A stretch of 64,000 nucleotides of DNA from NCBI GenBank assembly GCA_045806965.1, contig JBJMIG010000038.1, forward strand, positions 62,001-126,000. Reading direction: 5' to 3'. A program made the translations under genes and the position numbers. The number at the start of each line of letters is the position of its first letter. The first letter of the stretch is position 1. Below, one piece after another: positions 25,282-33,326 of the stretch. The notes under the pieces are model-generated. The model was not told where the DNA came from. It saw only the letters and a list, made by a program, of their open reading frames with translations, and did no database searches. The DNA is from DASYTH01 sp045806965 (lineage in GTDB: Bacteria > Actinomycetota > Actinomycetes > Mycobacteriales > Pseudonocardiaceae).

Positions 25282-25759
25282 CGAGAGGTTCGCGGTTCTG
25301 GCCAGCGGGCTGGAGTGCACCGCGGCGGTCGCCGCCCGACTGGCCGCCCTATTGCGGCCGGGCGACGTCGTTCTTCTCACCGGTGACCTGGCCGCGGGCA
25401 AGACCACGTTCGTCCACGCCGTGGCGAAGGCGATGGGGTCAGCCGATCCGGTCACCAGCCCGACCTTCGCATTGGCCCAGTTCTATTCCTTCCCGGCCGG
25501 GTTGATCCTGCACATCGACACTTATCGAATGTCCGATGTGGACGAATACCGAGACCTCGGGCTGGGCGATTTCACCGACACCTCGGTGAATCTCATCGAA
25601 TGGGGCGAACTAGTACGCCACGAGTTCGACCACCCACTGACCGTGCACCTGCGCCAGACCTCCGACCAGGAGCGGGAGATCACGATCACCGGCACGGGCG
25701 AGCGATGGGCCGGTGCGCTTGCGACCCTGCGCCACGAGCTGACCCGGAGCCGTCCGTGA
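25274..25759 (+). CDS. tsaE: tRNA t6A biosynthesis ATPase TsaE
   Basis: This 161-residue protein is the ATPase of the bacterial TsaBDE complex and resets TsaD between catalytic cycles. The P-loop is LTGDLAAGKTTFVHAVAK. Family motifs VTSPTFALAQFY, LHIDTYRM and VNLIEWGEL are all present. The ATG overlaps the end of the WD40 gene by 8 bp, so the t6A genes are physically coupled to the caspase module. Nothing indicates loss of function. Confidence 0.93.
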   Translation: MSDERFAVLASGLECTAAVAARLAALLRPGDVVLLTGDLAAGKTTFVHAVAKAMGSADPVTSPTFALAQFYSFPAGLILHIDTYRMSDVDEYRDLGLGDFTDTSVNLIEWGELVRHEFDHPLTVHLRQTSDQEREITITGTGERWAGALATLRHELTRSRP

Positions 25760-26409
25760 ACCTGGGGCTCGCTGTCGAGACGACTACTCTGCACTACGGA
25801 GTGGCGGTGTTCGCCGAGGGCAAGGTACTCGCGCACCGCACCATCAGCCGGACCGACCCGTCATTCGAGAGCATCGGTGCACTGGCCGCCGCCGTGCTCG
25901 CCGGATCCGGCCACACATTCGGCGAGTTGACCCGGCTCGCGGTGAACAACGGTCCGGGGAGCCTCACGTCGGTGCGGGCCGGCGTCGCCTACGTCAACGG
26001 TCTGGGCTTCAGCCTCGGTTGCCCGATCGTGGCGGTGGACGCGTTTACGCTGCTCGCTCGCGAGGTGTCGGACAGCCTCGAGGAGCCGGTTCTAGTCTTG
26101 CGCACCGCCGGCGGTGGCAACGCCTATGCGGGCTTGTTCATCGCCGAGGCTCCGCCGCAGTACGCGCACGGACCGCTCGACGCGGTCGTACCCCGTCTGG
26201 CCGGCACGTTGGAGTCGGTGTCCTGCGCCGGAGTTTTCCGCGACGAGGCGCGTCGGCTGCTCACCGCGACCCGCGTTAAGGACACGGGTGTCGAGGTCTC
26301 CAGCGTGCTCACGCTGCACGCGCTGGTGACCGACCCGAACCGGCCGTCGCTTGCGCCGGTCGCCGTGGTGAGCCCCCTGACCGACTCCTCCGAAGTGTTC
26401 CGTGTCTGA
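25756..26409 (+). CDS. tsaB: tRNA t6A biosynthesis protein TsaB
   Basis: This 217-residue protein starts at a GTG overlapping the tsaE stop by 4 bp. TsaB is a non-catalytic ASKHA-fold partner that dimerises with TsaD. The N-terminus LGLAVETTTLHYGVAVF and the dimer-interface motif NNGPGSLTSVRAGVAYVNGL are recognisable. The C-terminal half is diverged from housekeeping TsaB of other actinobacteria as far as I can judge. No rimI gene follows it, unlike the usual actinobacterial order tsaE-tsaB-rimI-tsaD. Confidence 0.85.
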   Translation: MNLGLAVETTTLHYGVAVFAEGKVLAHRTISRTDPSFESIGALAAAVLAGSGHTFGELTRLAVNNGPGSLTSVRAGVAYVNGLGFSLGCPIVAVDAFTLLAREVSDSLEEPVLVLRTAGGGNAYAGLFIAEAPPQYAHGPLDAVVPRLAGTLESVSCAGVFRDEARRLLTATRVKDTGVEVSSVLTLHALVTDPNRPSLAPVAVVSPLTDSSEVFRV

Positions 26410-27061
26410 CCCGGAGTTCGTGCTCGGGCCCAACGATGATCTGGCCGGTGCGGTCGATGTCTTGCGCTCGGGCGGGTTCGTGTTGCTGCCCAGCGACACC
26501 GCGTACTCGGTCGCGGCGTTGCCACTCAGCGGGGCGGTCCGCACCAGGATCAACACGCTGCTGCGCCGTCGCGACATGCCGGTCTCGCTCGCCTTCCCGG
26601 ACATCGCGGTGGCCGACCGGTGGATCGCCGCGAACCCCGTGGCGAGGCGGCTATTGCGGCGGTTCTGCCCCGGCCCGGTAACGGTGGTCTGCACAGCCGC
26701 TCCGGGCCTGCCGGACCAGCTTTTCGAACAGGCGGTGGCCAGCCGAAACCGCACGGTTGGCGTGCGGGTGCCGGACTCGGCGCCGGAACGGCGGGTCGCC
26801 GCGGCCACCGAATACCCGGTCACCACGGTGGCGGTGATCGGGCCGGACGGACGGATCGCCACCAGTTTGGCCGAGGCGATCACAATCATTCAGCACGGCC
26901 TCGCCGAAGCCGGATTCCAACGCTGGTGCGCGATCGACGGCAAGGTCACCGGAGGAAACCTGTCCACGGTGATCGAGGTGGTCGGCGACCAGGTGGAACT
27001 GATCAGGCTCGGAGCCATCCCTTTCAAACACCTGCAGGAGGTCGCGGCCGGGCATGAATGA
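26402..27061 (+). CDS. Degenerate Sua5/YrdC-fold paralogue
   Basis: This 219-residue protein starts at a GTG overlapping tsaB by 8 bp. The fold is clear: GGFVLLPSDTAYSVAALPLSG, LLRRRDMPVSLAFPDI, LLRRFCPGPVTVVC and VGVRVPDSAPERRV. The catalytic signature is altered: the KxR lysine position is Arg, and the SAN tripeptide is replaced by VAV in YPVTTVAVIGPDG. It is therefore probably not a working threonylcarbamoyl-AMP synthase. It may bind threonylcarbamoyl-AMP, ATP or a tRNA as a regulator. The neighbouring tsaC is intact. Confidence 0.75.
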   Translation: MSDPEFVLGPNDDLAGAVDVLRSGGFVLLPSDTAYSVAALPLSGAVRTRINTLLRRRDMPVSLAFPDIAVADRWIAANPVARRLLRRFCPGPVTVVCTAAPGLPDQLFEQAVASRNRTVGVRVPDSAPERRVAAATEYPVTTVAVIGPDGRIATSLAEAITIIQHGLAEAGFQRWCAIDGKVTGGNLSTVIEVVGDQVELIRLGAIPFKHLQEVAAGHE

Positions 27062-27647
27062 CGAATTGATCACATCTGTACACGAGTGCCTGCTCCGGGG
27101 CGGAGTGGTGCTCCTGCCCACCGACACCGTGTACGGGCTGGCCGTGCACCCTGAACGGGACGAGGCCGCAGAGCGACTGTTCCGAATGAAACGCCGGCCA
27201 CGAGCCAGGAACCTGCCGATCATGGTGGCCGCGACCGCGGACCTGCCGGCTCTCGGTGCGATCGTCAATGTCCCGGCGCGGCGGCTGCTCGAGGCGTTCG
27301 CACCAGGGCCGCTGACGGTCGCGCTTGGCTTGCGTCCCGGAGCCGCGCCGGAATGGCTGGCCGGCCGGGTCGAGATCGGCGTTCGGATTCCGGCCGACGA
27401 GGATCTACGAGCGCTGCTGCAGATAACCGGGCCGCTGCTGGCCACCAGCGCCAACGTGCACGCGCAGGCGACCCGCGAGTCGGTCGCCGAGATCCTGGCC
27501 GATTTGGACGGTGCGCCGGACCTCGTCATTGACGGCGGACCACGAGACACCACACCGTCCACTTTGGTCAATTGCAACCTTCCAGAGCCGGTGATTGAAC
27601 GGTTGGGCATGCTCTCCGCCGAACAGATCGAGAAGGTGCTGCAATGA
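27054..27647 (+). CDS. tsaC: Threonylcarbamoyl-AMP synthase TsaC
   Basis: This enzyme makes L-threonylcarbamoyl-AMP from threonine, bicarbonate and ATP. The protein has 197 residues and starts at an ATG overlapping the preceding gene by 8 bp. The motifs are intact: VVLLPTDTVYGLAVHP, the KxR motif in FRMKRRPRARNLPIMVA, FAPGPLTVALGL, VGVRIP-like EIGVRIPADED, and TSAN in GPLLATSANVHAQ. Of the three Sua5/YrdC-type proteins in this operon it is the only one with both KxR and SxN. Confidence 0.9.
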   Translation: MNDELITSVHECLLRGGVVLLPTDTVYGLAVHPERDEAAERLFRMKRRPRARNLPIMVAATADLPALGAIVNVPARRLLEAFAPGPLTVALGLRPGAAPEWLAGRVEIGVRIPADEDLRALLQITGPLLATSANVHAQATRESVAEILADLDGAPDLVIDGGPRDTTPSTLVNCNLPEPVIERLGMLSAEQIEKVLQ

Positions 27648-28636
27648 GCGAGCTGGTGCTGGGCATCGAGACGTCGTGCGATGACACTGCGGTAGCACTT
27701 GTGGACCGGGCGGGCACGGTTGTGGCCGCCTCGGTCGCGTCCCAGACTGAGATCCACAACCGGTACGGCGGGGTATACCCGGAGGCTGCCAGCCGGGCAC
27801 ACGTTGACAAGATCCTTCCCACGGTGCGCATGGTGCTCGAGGACTCCGGCGTGCTACCCCGCGAGTTGACCGCAATCGGCGTCACCCGAGGCCCCGGTCT
27901 GATCGGTTCGCTGATGGTCGGCCTGGACACCGCGACCGGGCTCGGCCACGGCTGGGGTGTCCCGGTGATTGGCGTCAACCACCTCCGCGGCCATTTGCGC
28001 AGCGCCGATCTCGAACAGAGCCGCGTCCGCTACCCGGCCGTCATACTGCTCGTGTCCGGCGGTCACACGCTGCTGGCCCGGATGACGACGCCCAGCGAGA
28101 TAACGCTGATGGGCAGCACTCACGACGACTCGGTGGGCGAAGCCTACGACAAGGTTGCCCGCATGCTTGGCCTCGGCTACCCCGGCGGTCCGGTAGTCGA
28201 CCGGCTCGCCGCCACCGGCACCGAGTCCATCCCGTTTCCGCGGCCCATGCTCAGGGATGGGCTGGGTTTCTCGTTCTCCGGCCTGAAGTCCGCGGTCTGG
28301 TACTTCCTGGCGGACAATCCTGGAGTCGCTCCCGAGGACGTGGCCGCGTCCTTCGTCGCCGCGTGCATGGATGTACTCCTCACGAAGTGCCGTCGGGCCC
28401 TGTCCGAGACAGCGGCAAGCTCCCTGGTCATTGTCGGCGGCGTAGCCGCCAGCCCACCGTTGCGAGCCGCTGCTGCGGCGCTCTGCGAGGACCTCGGCGT
28501 CGAGCTCTGCCTGCCGCCGCTGCGCTGGTCCACTGACAATGGCGCGATGATCGCCCTCGCGACCTGGGACTACCTCGCCACGGGTCAGACGCCGTCGGTC
28601 CGCCCGCAGTCTTCGCTCAGCATCACTGACTACTAG
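27644..28636 (+). CDS. tsaD: tRNA N6-adenosine threonylcarbamoyltransferase TsaD
   Basis: This 330-residue protein starts at an ATG overlapping the tsaC stop by 4 bp. TsaD transfers the threonylcarbamoyl group to A37 of ANN-decoding tRNAs. The N-terminal LGIETSCDDTAVALVD, the metal ligands in GVNHLRGH, LLVSGGHTLL, GEAYDKVARMLGLGYPGGP, FSFSGLKSAV and VGGVAASPPLR are all typical. The C-terminal CTDNxAMIA motif reads STDNGAMIA. It is the last gene of the plus-strand run and is convergent with the TPR gene, 19 bp away. Confidence 0.93.
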   Translation: MSELVLGIETSCDDTAVALVDRAGTVVAASVASQTEIHNRYGGVYPEAASRAHVDKILPTVRMVLEDSGVLPRELTAIGVTRGPGLIGSLMVGLDTATGLGHGWGVPVIGVNHLRGHLRSADLEQSRVRYPAVILLVSGGHTLLARMTTPSEITLMGSTHDDSVGEAYDKVARMLGLGYPGGPVVDRLAATGTESIPFPRPMLRDGLGFSFSGLKSAVWYFLADNPGVAPEDVAASFVAACMDVLLTKCRRALSETAASSLVIVGGVAASPPLRAAAAALCEDLGVELCLPPLRWSTDNGAMIALATWDYLATGQTPSVRPQSSLSITDY

Positions 28637-28655
28637 TCACGAAGGCGGTTCCGGC

Positions 28656-29480
28656 TTAGACGCCGGGCTTGGCGATGTGGCCGGCCAGTGACTCGGCGCG
28701 GTGTTGCCAGACCGGGCGGCGGAAGCGCACCACGATGAGGTAGAGCAGGGCGCCGCCGAGCAGGACGCCGGAGACCACCAGGCCGACGCTGTTCAGCGCG
28801 CCACCGGCGACCACCATGGTGAGGCCGAGCGACATGACCAGGACCGCCATGCTGACCGCGATCCCCTCCGGGGCCCAGCTCCACCGGCGTCCGGCGACCA
28901 CCTCGGTGGCCAGCCGCCTGGCTCCCCTGGCCAGCTCCTCGTCGTCGACGTCCAGGTCGATGATCCGGCGCGCCGCCCGGTCGCAGATGCGCAGTTGGTG
29001 CTCGCTGGTGATGACCAGCACCTCGTCCCTGGTCTGGCTGCGGCACTGCTCGGCGACCGAGCACCAGGTGCTGGCCAGGTAATAGCGCAGCACCGCGTCC
29101 CCCGGCCGGCTGGCCACCATGAGCTCCAGCTCCTGGACCGCGTCGGCGGCCCGGCCGGTGGCGACGAGCAGCTGCGAGTGGCCAAGCCGGGCGAGTGGGT
29201 CGGACCGGTCGGCGGCGAGCGCGGACCGGTAGCTCTCCCCGGCGAGCCCCCATCTGCCCCTGGCGAGATGCACGTCTCCGATGCCGACCTGATCGTGCGG
29301 ATGCGGATGCTCGCGCAGCTCGGCGGCCCGCTGGAAGTCCGCGAGCGCGTCGTCGAGCCTGCGCTGCACCAGCGCCGACCGGGCCCGCTCGAAGTATTCG
29401 CTTGCCGGAGAAGGATTCCGGTCGGGGCCAATGGCCGCAAGCTGCCATTTGCCCACCACATCTTGCCACGCTCGGAGCAT
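28656..29480 (-). CDS. TPR-containing membrane protein of unknown function
   Basis: This 274-residue protein has an N-terminal TPR region (about residues 28-160): SEYFERARSALVQRRLDDALADFQRAAELREH, QVGIGDVHLARGRWGLAGESYRSALAAD, and LGHSQLLVATGRAADAVQELELMVASRP. Two membrane helices follow near the C-terminus (GIAVSMAVLVMSLGLTMVVAGGAL and SVGLVVSGVLLGGALLYLIVVRF). It is divergent from the next secreted protein gene with a gap of about 54 bp. No enzymatic motif is seen, and it may be a scaffold at the membrane. Confidence 0.7.
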   Translation of the reverse strand: MLRAWQDVVGKWQLAAIGPDRNPSPASEYFERARSALVQRRLDDALADFQRAAELREHPHPHDQVGIGDVHLARGRWGLAGESYRSALAADRSDPLARLGHSQLLVATGRAADAVQELELMVASRPGDAVLRYYLASTWCSVAEQCRSQTRDEVLVITSEHQLRICDRAARRIIDLDVDDEELARGARRLATEVVAGRRWSWAPEGIAVSMAVLVMSLGLTMVVAGGALNSVGLVVSGVLLGGALLYLIVVRFRRPVWQHRAESLAGHIAKPGV

Positions 29481-29534
29481 TGGATCACCCAGGTCGGCAG
29501 GCTACTCTCAGTACGCCCAAGTCGGGGGTGCGCG

Positions 29535-30314
29535 TTGAAAGTGCCCATTTTCGGTCGAGCGGCGGGCCTGCGCGGACGGGTCAGCTCGCACTGGTTGGCG
29601 TCCGCCATCGCCCTGGCCTACCTGATCGCCACCAGCACACTCGGCGTCGTCCTGCTGTCCGCGCCGGAGCAGCCGGTGGCCGCGCCCGCCGGCAACGCCT
29701 ACGACGCACGCACCGGCGCAACCGCCGGGGCCGACTCGGGGGCCAGCACTGGTGCGCCCGCCACGACAGCGCCCCCGTCGACGAGCGGCCCGGCCGGCTC
29801 CCGCGTCCCGACCGGCCCGGCGGGCGCCGCCCGAACCAGCACCCGCGCCGCGCCGCCGGCCCCGCTCCCGGTGACCGCACCGCCCGGCTTCCGGCGGGTC
29901 ACCGGCCCGGCCGGAGTACGCACGGTGATCCCGGCCGGCTGGTCGAGTGTGCGGACCACCGGCCCCGGCGCCGTGCAGGCAACGGATCCCGCCGGCACCG
30001 GCGGGTTCGTCAAGTACGGCGGATCGGCCGCGCCCGGCGTCGGCATCGACCTGACCCACGTCAAGTACGAGAACGACTTCGCCACCCGGGCCGCCGAGTA
30101 CAGCCGAATCGTGCTGCGTTCCGCCCGCTACGGCGGCCACGACGCGGTCGAATGGGAGTTCGAGCACCGGGACGGCCCCCAGGTCGCCCACGTGAAGTCC
30201 ATCTACTGGCGCGCCGAGGGCAAGGAGTACTTCCTGCTCGCCTCGGCCCCGGCAACCCAATGGCCGCAGATGAAAAGCGTCTACGACACGATGGTCGCCA
30301 ACGCCGACCCGTGA
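29535..30314 (+). CDS. Membrane-anchored or secreted protein with Pro/Thr/Ala-rich linker
   Basis: About 259 residues from a TTG; a GTG at 29541 is also possible. An N-terminal hydrophobic segment (WLASAIALAYLIATSTLGVVLLSA) is followed by about 70 residues of low-complexity Ala/Pro/Thr/Gly linker. A folded domain of about 140 residues comes next (FRRVTGPAGVRTVIPAGWSS...GGFVKYGG...EWEFEHRDGPQVAHVKSIYW...YFLLASAPATQW). The C-terminal domain resembles the extracellular domains attached to some actinobacterial serine/threonine kinases and LpqN-like lipoproteins. The function is unknown. Confidence 0.65.
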   Translation: MKVPIFGRAAGLRGRVSSHWLASAIALAYLIATSTLGVVLLSAPEQPVAAPAGNAYDARTGATAGADSGASTGAPATTAPPSTSGPAGSRVPTGPAGAARTSTRAAPPAPLPVTAPPGFRRVTGPAGVRTVIPAGWSSVRTTGPGAVQATDPAGTGGFVKYGGSAAPGVGIDLTHVKYENDFATRAAEYSRIVLRSARYGGHDAVEWEFEHRDGPQVAHVKSIYWRAEGKEYFLLASAPATQWPQMKSVYDTMVANADP

Positions 30315-30321
30315 CGATACA

Positions 30322-30375
30322 GCGCAATGTCACCTTCATTCGCTTCTAACCGCGGAATGTCACCTTGCGCTGTAT
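30322..30375. repeat. Dispersed repeat family A, two copies
   Basis: Two copies start at 30322 (GCGCAATGTCACCTTCATTC) and 30352 (GCGGAATGTCACCTTGCGC), the same 30-bp spacing as at 1261-1373. They sit between convergent genes. The second copy runs into the 3' end of prmC: the prmC stop TGA is the TGA of GGTGACATTCC in the repeat, and the last few codons derive from the element. Confidence 0.72.
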
Positions 30376-31274
30376 TCCTGGGGCGGGCTCGACTCCTGTG
30401 CTGGGCTCGCCGCCCGGCGTGCGGTGGCGAACCGGGGGCGGCCGGCCAGGTCGCGATGGTCCGAGACCTCGGTGAGCACCCGGCGGGCTCGGAGCAGGGC
30501 CGGCACCGACTCGGCCTGGGTGTCGTCGTGCTCGATGGCCACCCGGCCGCCGGGCGCCAGCAGGCGGGCGGCGCAGCCGACCACCTGGCGGATCACGGCG
30601 AGGCCGTCCCGGCCGGCGAACACCGCGGCCGGCGGGTCGTGGTCGGCGACCTCGGGAGGCACATCGGTGCCGAGCGGGACGTACGGCGGGTTGCAGAGCA
30701 CCAGGTCGACCCGGCCGTCGAAGTCGGTGAGCAGGGCCGGATCGGTGACGTCGCCGGCGTGCAGGTGAATCTCGGCGTCGCCGGCGGCCTGGCGTTGGCC
30801 GGCGTTGCGCCGGGCCCAGGCCAGCGCCGCGGGGTCGAGCTCGACGCCGTGCACCACGGCGTCCGGGCGGGCGGCGGCCACCGCCAGCGCCAGCGCGCCG
30901 GAACCGGTGCAGAGGTCGACCACCACCGGCGCACGGACCGGCTCGAGCGCGGCCAGGCCCCAGGCGAGCAGCAACTCGGTCTCCGGGCGCGGTAGGAAAA
31001 CGCCGGGGCCCACCGCGAGGGTGACCATGCCGACGCACACCTGGCCGGTGAGGTGTTGCAGCGGTACCCGGCGAGCCCGCTGCGCCACCAGCCGGCCGAT
31101 GGCATCCACCACGGGCGGGTCGATCAGCGGGACCAGCGGCAGCTTGGTGCGCGCGACGCCGAGCACGTGCGCGGCCAGCAGCTCGGCGTCGGCACGCGGG
31201 CTGGCCACCCCGGCACCGGCCAGGACACGTTCCGCTTCGAGGATGGCCACCCGAAGGGGTTGCCGGTCGGTCAT
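30360..31274 (-). CDS. prmC: Release factor glutamine methyltransferase PrmC
   Basis: PrmC methylates the GGQ glutamine of release factors RF1 and RF2. The protein has 304 residues. The N-terminal helical domain is followed by the SAM-binding motif VVDLCTGSGALALAVA and the catalytic VLCNPPYVP. Its start overlaps the prfA stop by 4 bp, so enzyme and substrate are encoded together, as usual. The C-terminal tail ASPAQESSPPQEYSAR is longer than normal and is partly encoded by the family A repeat. Confidence 0.95.
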   Translation of the reverse strand: MTDRQPLRVAILEAERVLAGAGVASPRADAELLAAHVLGVARTKLPLVPLIDPPVVDAIGRLVAQRARRVPLQHLTGQVCVGMVTLAVGPGVFLPRPETELLLAWGLAALEPVRAPVVVDLCTGSGALALAVAAARPDAVVHGVELDPAALAWARRNAGQRQAAGDAEIHLHAGDVTDPALLTDFDGRVDLVLCNPPYVPLGTDVPPEVADHDPPAAVFAGRDGLAVIRQVVGCAARLLAPGGRVAIEHDDTQAESVPALLRARRVLTEVSDHRDLAGRPRFATARRAASPAQESSPPQEYSAR

Positions 31275-32350
31275 GCCGTTCCGTGGCCGGCCAGCCGCTC
31301 GGCCCGGTCGGCCACGGCGAGCGCGTCCAGCACACCGTCCAGCTCGCCGCCGAGGACATGGTCGAGGTTATAGGCCTTGTAGTTGACCCGGTGGTCGGAG
31401 ATCCGGTTCTCCGGGTAGTTGTAGGTGCGTACCCGCTCGGACCGGTCCACCGTGCGCACCTGGCTGCGCCGGGCGTCCGCGGCTTGCTTCGCGGCCTCCT
31501 CCTCGGCGGCGGCCACCAGCCGGACCCGCAGCACCTGGAGCGCGCGGGTCTTGTTCTGAAGCTGGGAGCGCTCGTTCTGGCAGGACACCACGATCCCGGT
31601 CGGTAGGTGGGTGATGCGGACCGCCGAGTCGGTGGTGTTCACGCTCTGGCCGCCCTTGCCGGACGAGCGGTACACGTCGATGCGCAGATCCTTCTCGTCG
31701 ATCTCCACGTCGGACACCTCCTCGGAGAGGTCCGGGTAGACCAGCACGCCGGCCGCCGAGGTGTGGATGCGGCCCTGCGACTCGGTGACCGGAACCCGTT
31801 GCACGCGGTGCACCCCGCCCTCGAACTTCAGCCGGGACCAGACGCCGTCCGGGCCGTCGCCCCTGCCCTTGATCACCAGGGTGGCGTCCTTGTACCCGCC
31901 GAGATCGGACTCGGTGCCGTCCAGCACCTCGGCCTTCCAGCCGCGCCGCTCGGCGTAGCGCAGGTACATCCGCAGCAGGTCGCCGGCGAACAACGCCGAC
32001 TCCTCGCCGCCCTCCCCCGACTTGATCTCCATCAGCAGGTCGGAGCCGTCGTACGGGTCGCGCGGCGCGAGCAGCTCGGCGAGCTTGGTCTCCAGCTCGG
32101 GCACCCGCGCGGCCAGCTCCGCCGCCTCCGCTGCGAAGGTCTCGTCCTCCTTGACCAGGTCGTTGGCCGCGCCGAGGTCCGCCTCAGCGGCCTCCAGCTC
32201 GCGCAACGCCTTCACGATCGGGGTCAGCTCGGCGTAGCGCCGGCCAAGCCGGCGGGCCTGGTTCTGGTCGGCGTGCACGGCCGGGTCGGCGAGGGAGCGC
32301 TCCAGCTCGTCGAACTCGCGCAGCAGCTCACGCAGCGTCGAGGAGTCCAC
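31271..32350 (-). CDS. prfA: Peptide chain release factor 1
   Basis: RF1 recognises UAA and UAG stop codons. The 359-residue protein has the GGQ motif in RSSGKGGQSVNTTDSAVRI, a TGIVVSCQNERSQ segment and the typical C-terminal ENRISDHRVNYKAYNLDHVL. It lies about 100 bp after rpmE and overlaps prmC. Confidence 0.97.
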   Translation of the reverse strand: MDSSTLRELLREFDELERSLADPAVHADQNQARRLGRRYAELTPIVKALRELEAAEADLGAANDLVKEDETFAAEAAELAARVPELETKLAELLAPRDPYDGSDLLMEIKSGEGGEESALFAGDLLRMYLRYAERRGWKAEVLDGTESDLGGYKDATLVIKGRGDGPDGVWSRLKFEGGVHRVQRVPVTESQGRIHTSAAGVLVYPDLSEEVSDVEIDEKDLRIDVYRSSGKGGQSVNTTDSAVRITHLPTGIVVSCQNERSQLQNKTRALQVLRVRLVAAAEEEAAKQAADARRSQVRTVDRSERVRTYNYPENRISDHRVNYKAYNLDHVLGGELDGVLDALAVADRAERLAGHGTA

Positions 32351-32408
32351 CGGTCACCTCCCAGGCGACATCAATCCACGTCGATCCGTGTCGATCGCGC
32401 ACATGACA

Positions 32409-32441
32409 ACGGCGCCCACCCAATCCGCGGGTAGGCGCCGT
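32409..32441 (-). terminator. Hairpin downstream of rpmE
   Basis: ACGGCGCCCACCC and GGGTAGGCGCCGT can pair around the loop AATCCGC just after the rpmE stop. The stem has opposed single-base interruptions. It is probably a terminator or attenuator that lowers read-through from rpmE into prfA. Confidence 0.6.
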
Positions 32442-32449
32442 GACCGTAG

Positions 32450-32668
32450 CTACTGGTTCTTCTGACGCTTGCCGTAGCGCGCCTCGAAGCGCGCCACCCG
32501 GCCGCCGGTGTCGAGAATCTTCTGCTTGCCGGTGTAGAACGGGTGGCAGTTGGAGCAGACCTCGACGTGGATGCTGCCGGAAGACTTGGTGCTGCGCGTG
32601 GTGAACGTATTGCCACAGCCGCAGACGACCTCGGTGAGGACGTACTGGGGGTGGATGCCGGTCTTCAC
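32450..32668 (-). CDS. rpmE: Ribosomal protein L31, zinc-binding form
   Basis: This large-subunit protein of 72 residues begins MKTGIHPQYVLTEVVCGCGN. The zinc ligands C-x-C (CGC) and C-x-x-C (CSNC) are both present, so this is the C+ form, unlike the zinc-free paralogue that many actinobacteria induce under zinc limitation. It is followed by a hairpin and then prfA. Confidence 0.96.
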   Translation of the reverse strand: MKTGIHPQYVLTEVVCGCGNTFTTRSTKSSGSIHVEVCSNCHPFYTGKQKILDTGGRVARFEARYGKRQKNQ

Positions 32669-32903
32669 AGATCTTGTCCTCTCGTTGCGGCCGCCGGGTC
32701 CCCGGTGGATCGGGGTGAACCGGTGCCGGACTCGACCTCATAGTGTGCCAGACCATGCAACATGCCTGGCGGCGTGGGTATTCCTGACGTTCCTGCGACC
32801 GGTCAACTGTCGTTCGTCTCAGGACAACAACCACCCACCGCAGCCGACCGATCGCTCACCGATTACAACCGCGGACTCCCAGAGGAGCCCGCAAACTTGA
32901 CAC

Positions 32904-33323
32904 ATGGTCCTCGGAGAGCGCCGCATCTCGCTGGCGGTCTGGGTGGTCGTACCGCTGCTGTTCTCCGCCGCGGTTCTGGGGCTCACCGCGTTCGGCGGCG
33001 TGCTGCTCGGCGCGGACTGGCAGGTGGACCTGTCCAGCGCGGTGCTCGGACCGGCCGCCGCGATCACCGGGCTGCTCTCCGCGAACGTCGACTGGCCGGC
33101 GCGCTGGCGGCGGTGGGGGATCGGGCTCGGCTATCCGGCGCTGGTGTTCGTGTCCGGACTGGTGTTCGCCGACGTCACCCTGCCGACCTCGGTGGCCATC
33201 GCCGCCGGACTGCCGGCCCTGGTCGTGATCGGCGTGCTGATCGCGCGTGAACGGAACAGAGTCGTTCCGATCGCGTACCGGGTCGCCCGCCCCGGCGCTA
33301 CCGCCCCGGGGCGGCCGGCTTAG
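32904..33323 (+). CDS. Small integral membrane protein of unknown function
   Basis: This 139-residue protein has about four hydrophobic helices (LAVWVVVPLLFSAAVLGLTAFGGVLL, SAVLGPAAAITGLLSA, WGIGLGYPALVFVSGLVFA, TSVAIAAGLPALVVIGVLIA). No known motif was recognised. It lies between divergent rpmE and convergent rho, with only three bases between its stop and the end of rho. Confidence 0.55.
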   Translation: MVLGERRISLAVWVVVPLLFSAAVLGLTAFGGVLLGADWQVDLSSAVLGPAAAITGLLSANVDWPARWRRWGIGLGYPALVFVSGLVFADVTLPTSVAIAAGLPALVVIGVLIARERNRVVPIAYRVARPGATAPGRPA

Positions 33324-33326
33324 GGT

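Noticed and set aside
20462..28636. Antibiotic-type carbamoylation cluster (TobZ-like TsaD homologue)
   Set aside because: TsaE and TsaB are needed only for tRNA t6A synthesis, TsaD here is normal length without an extra domain, and no biosynthetic genes are present.
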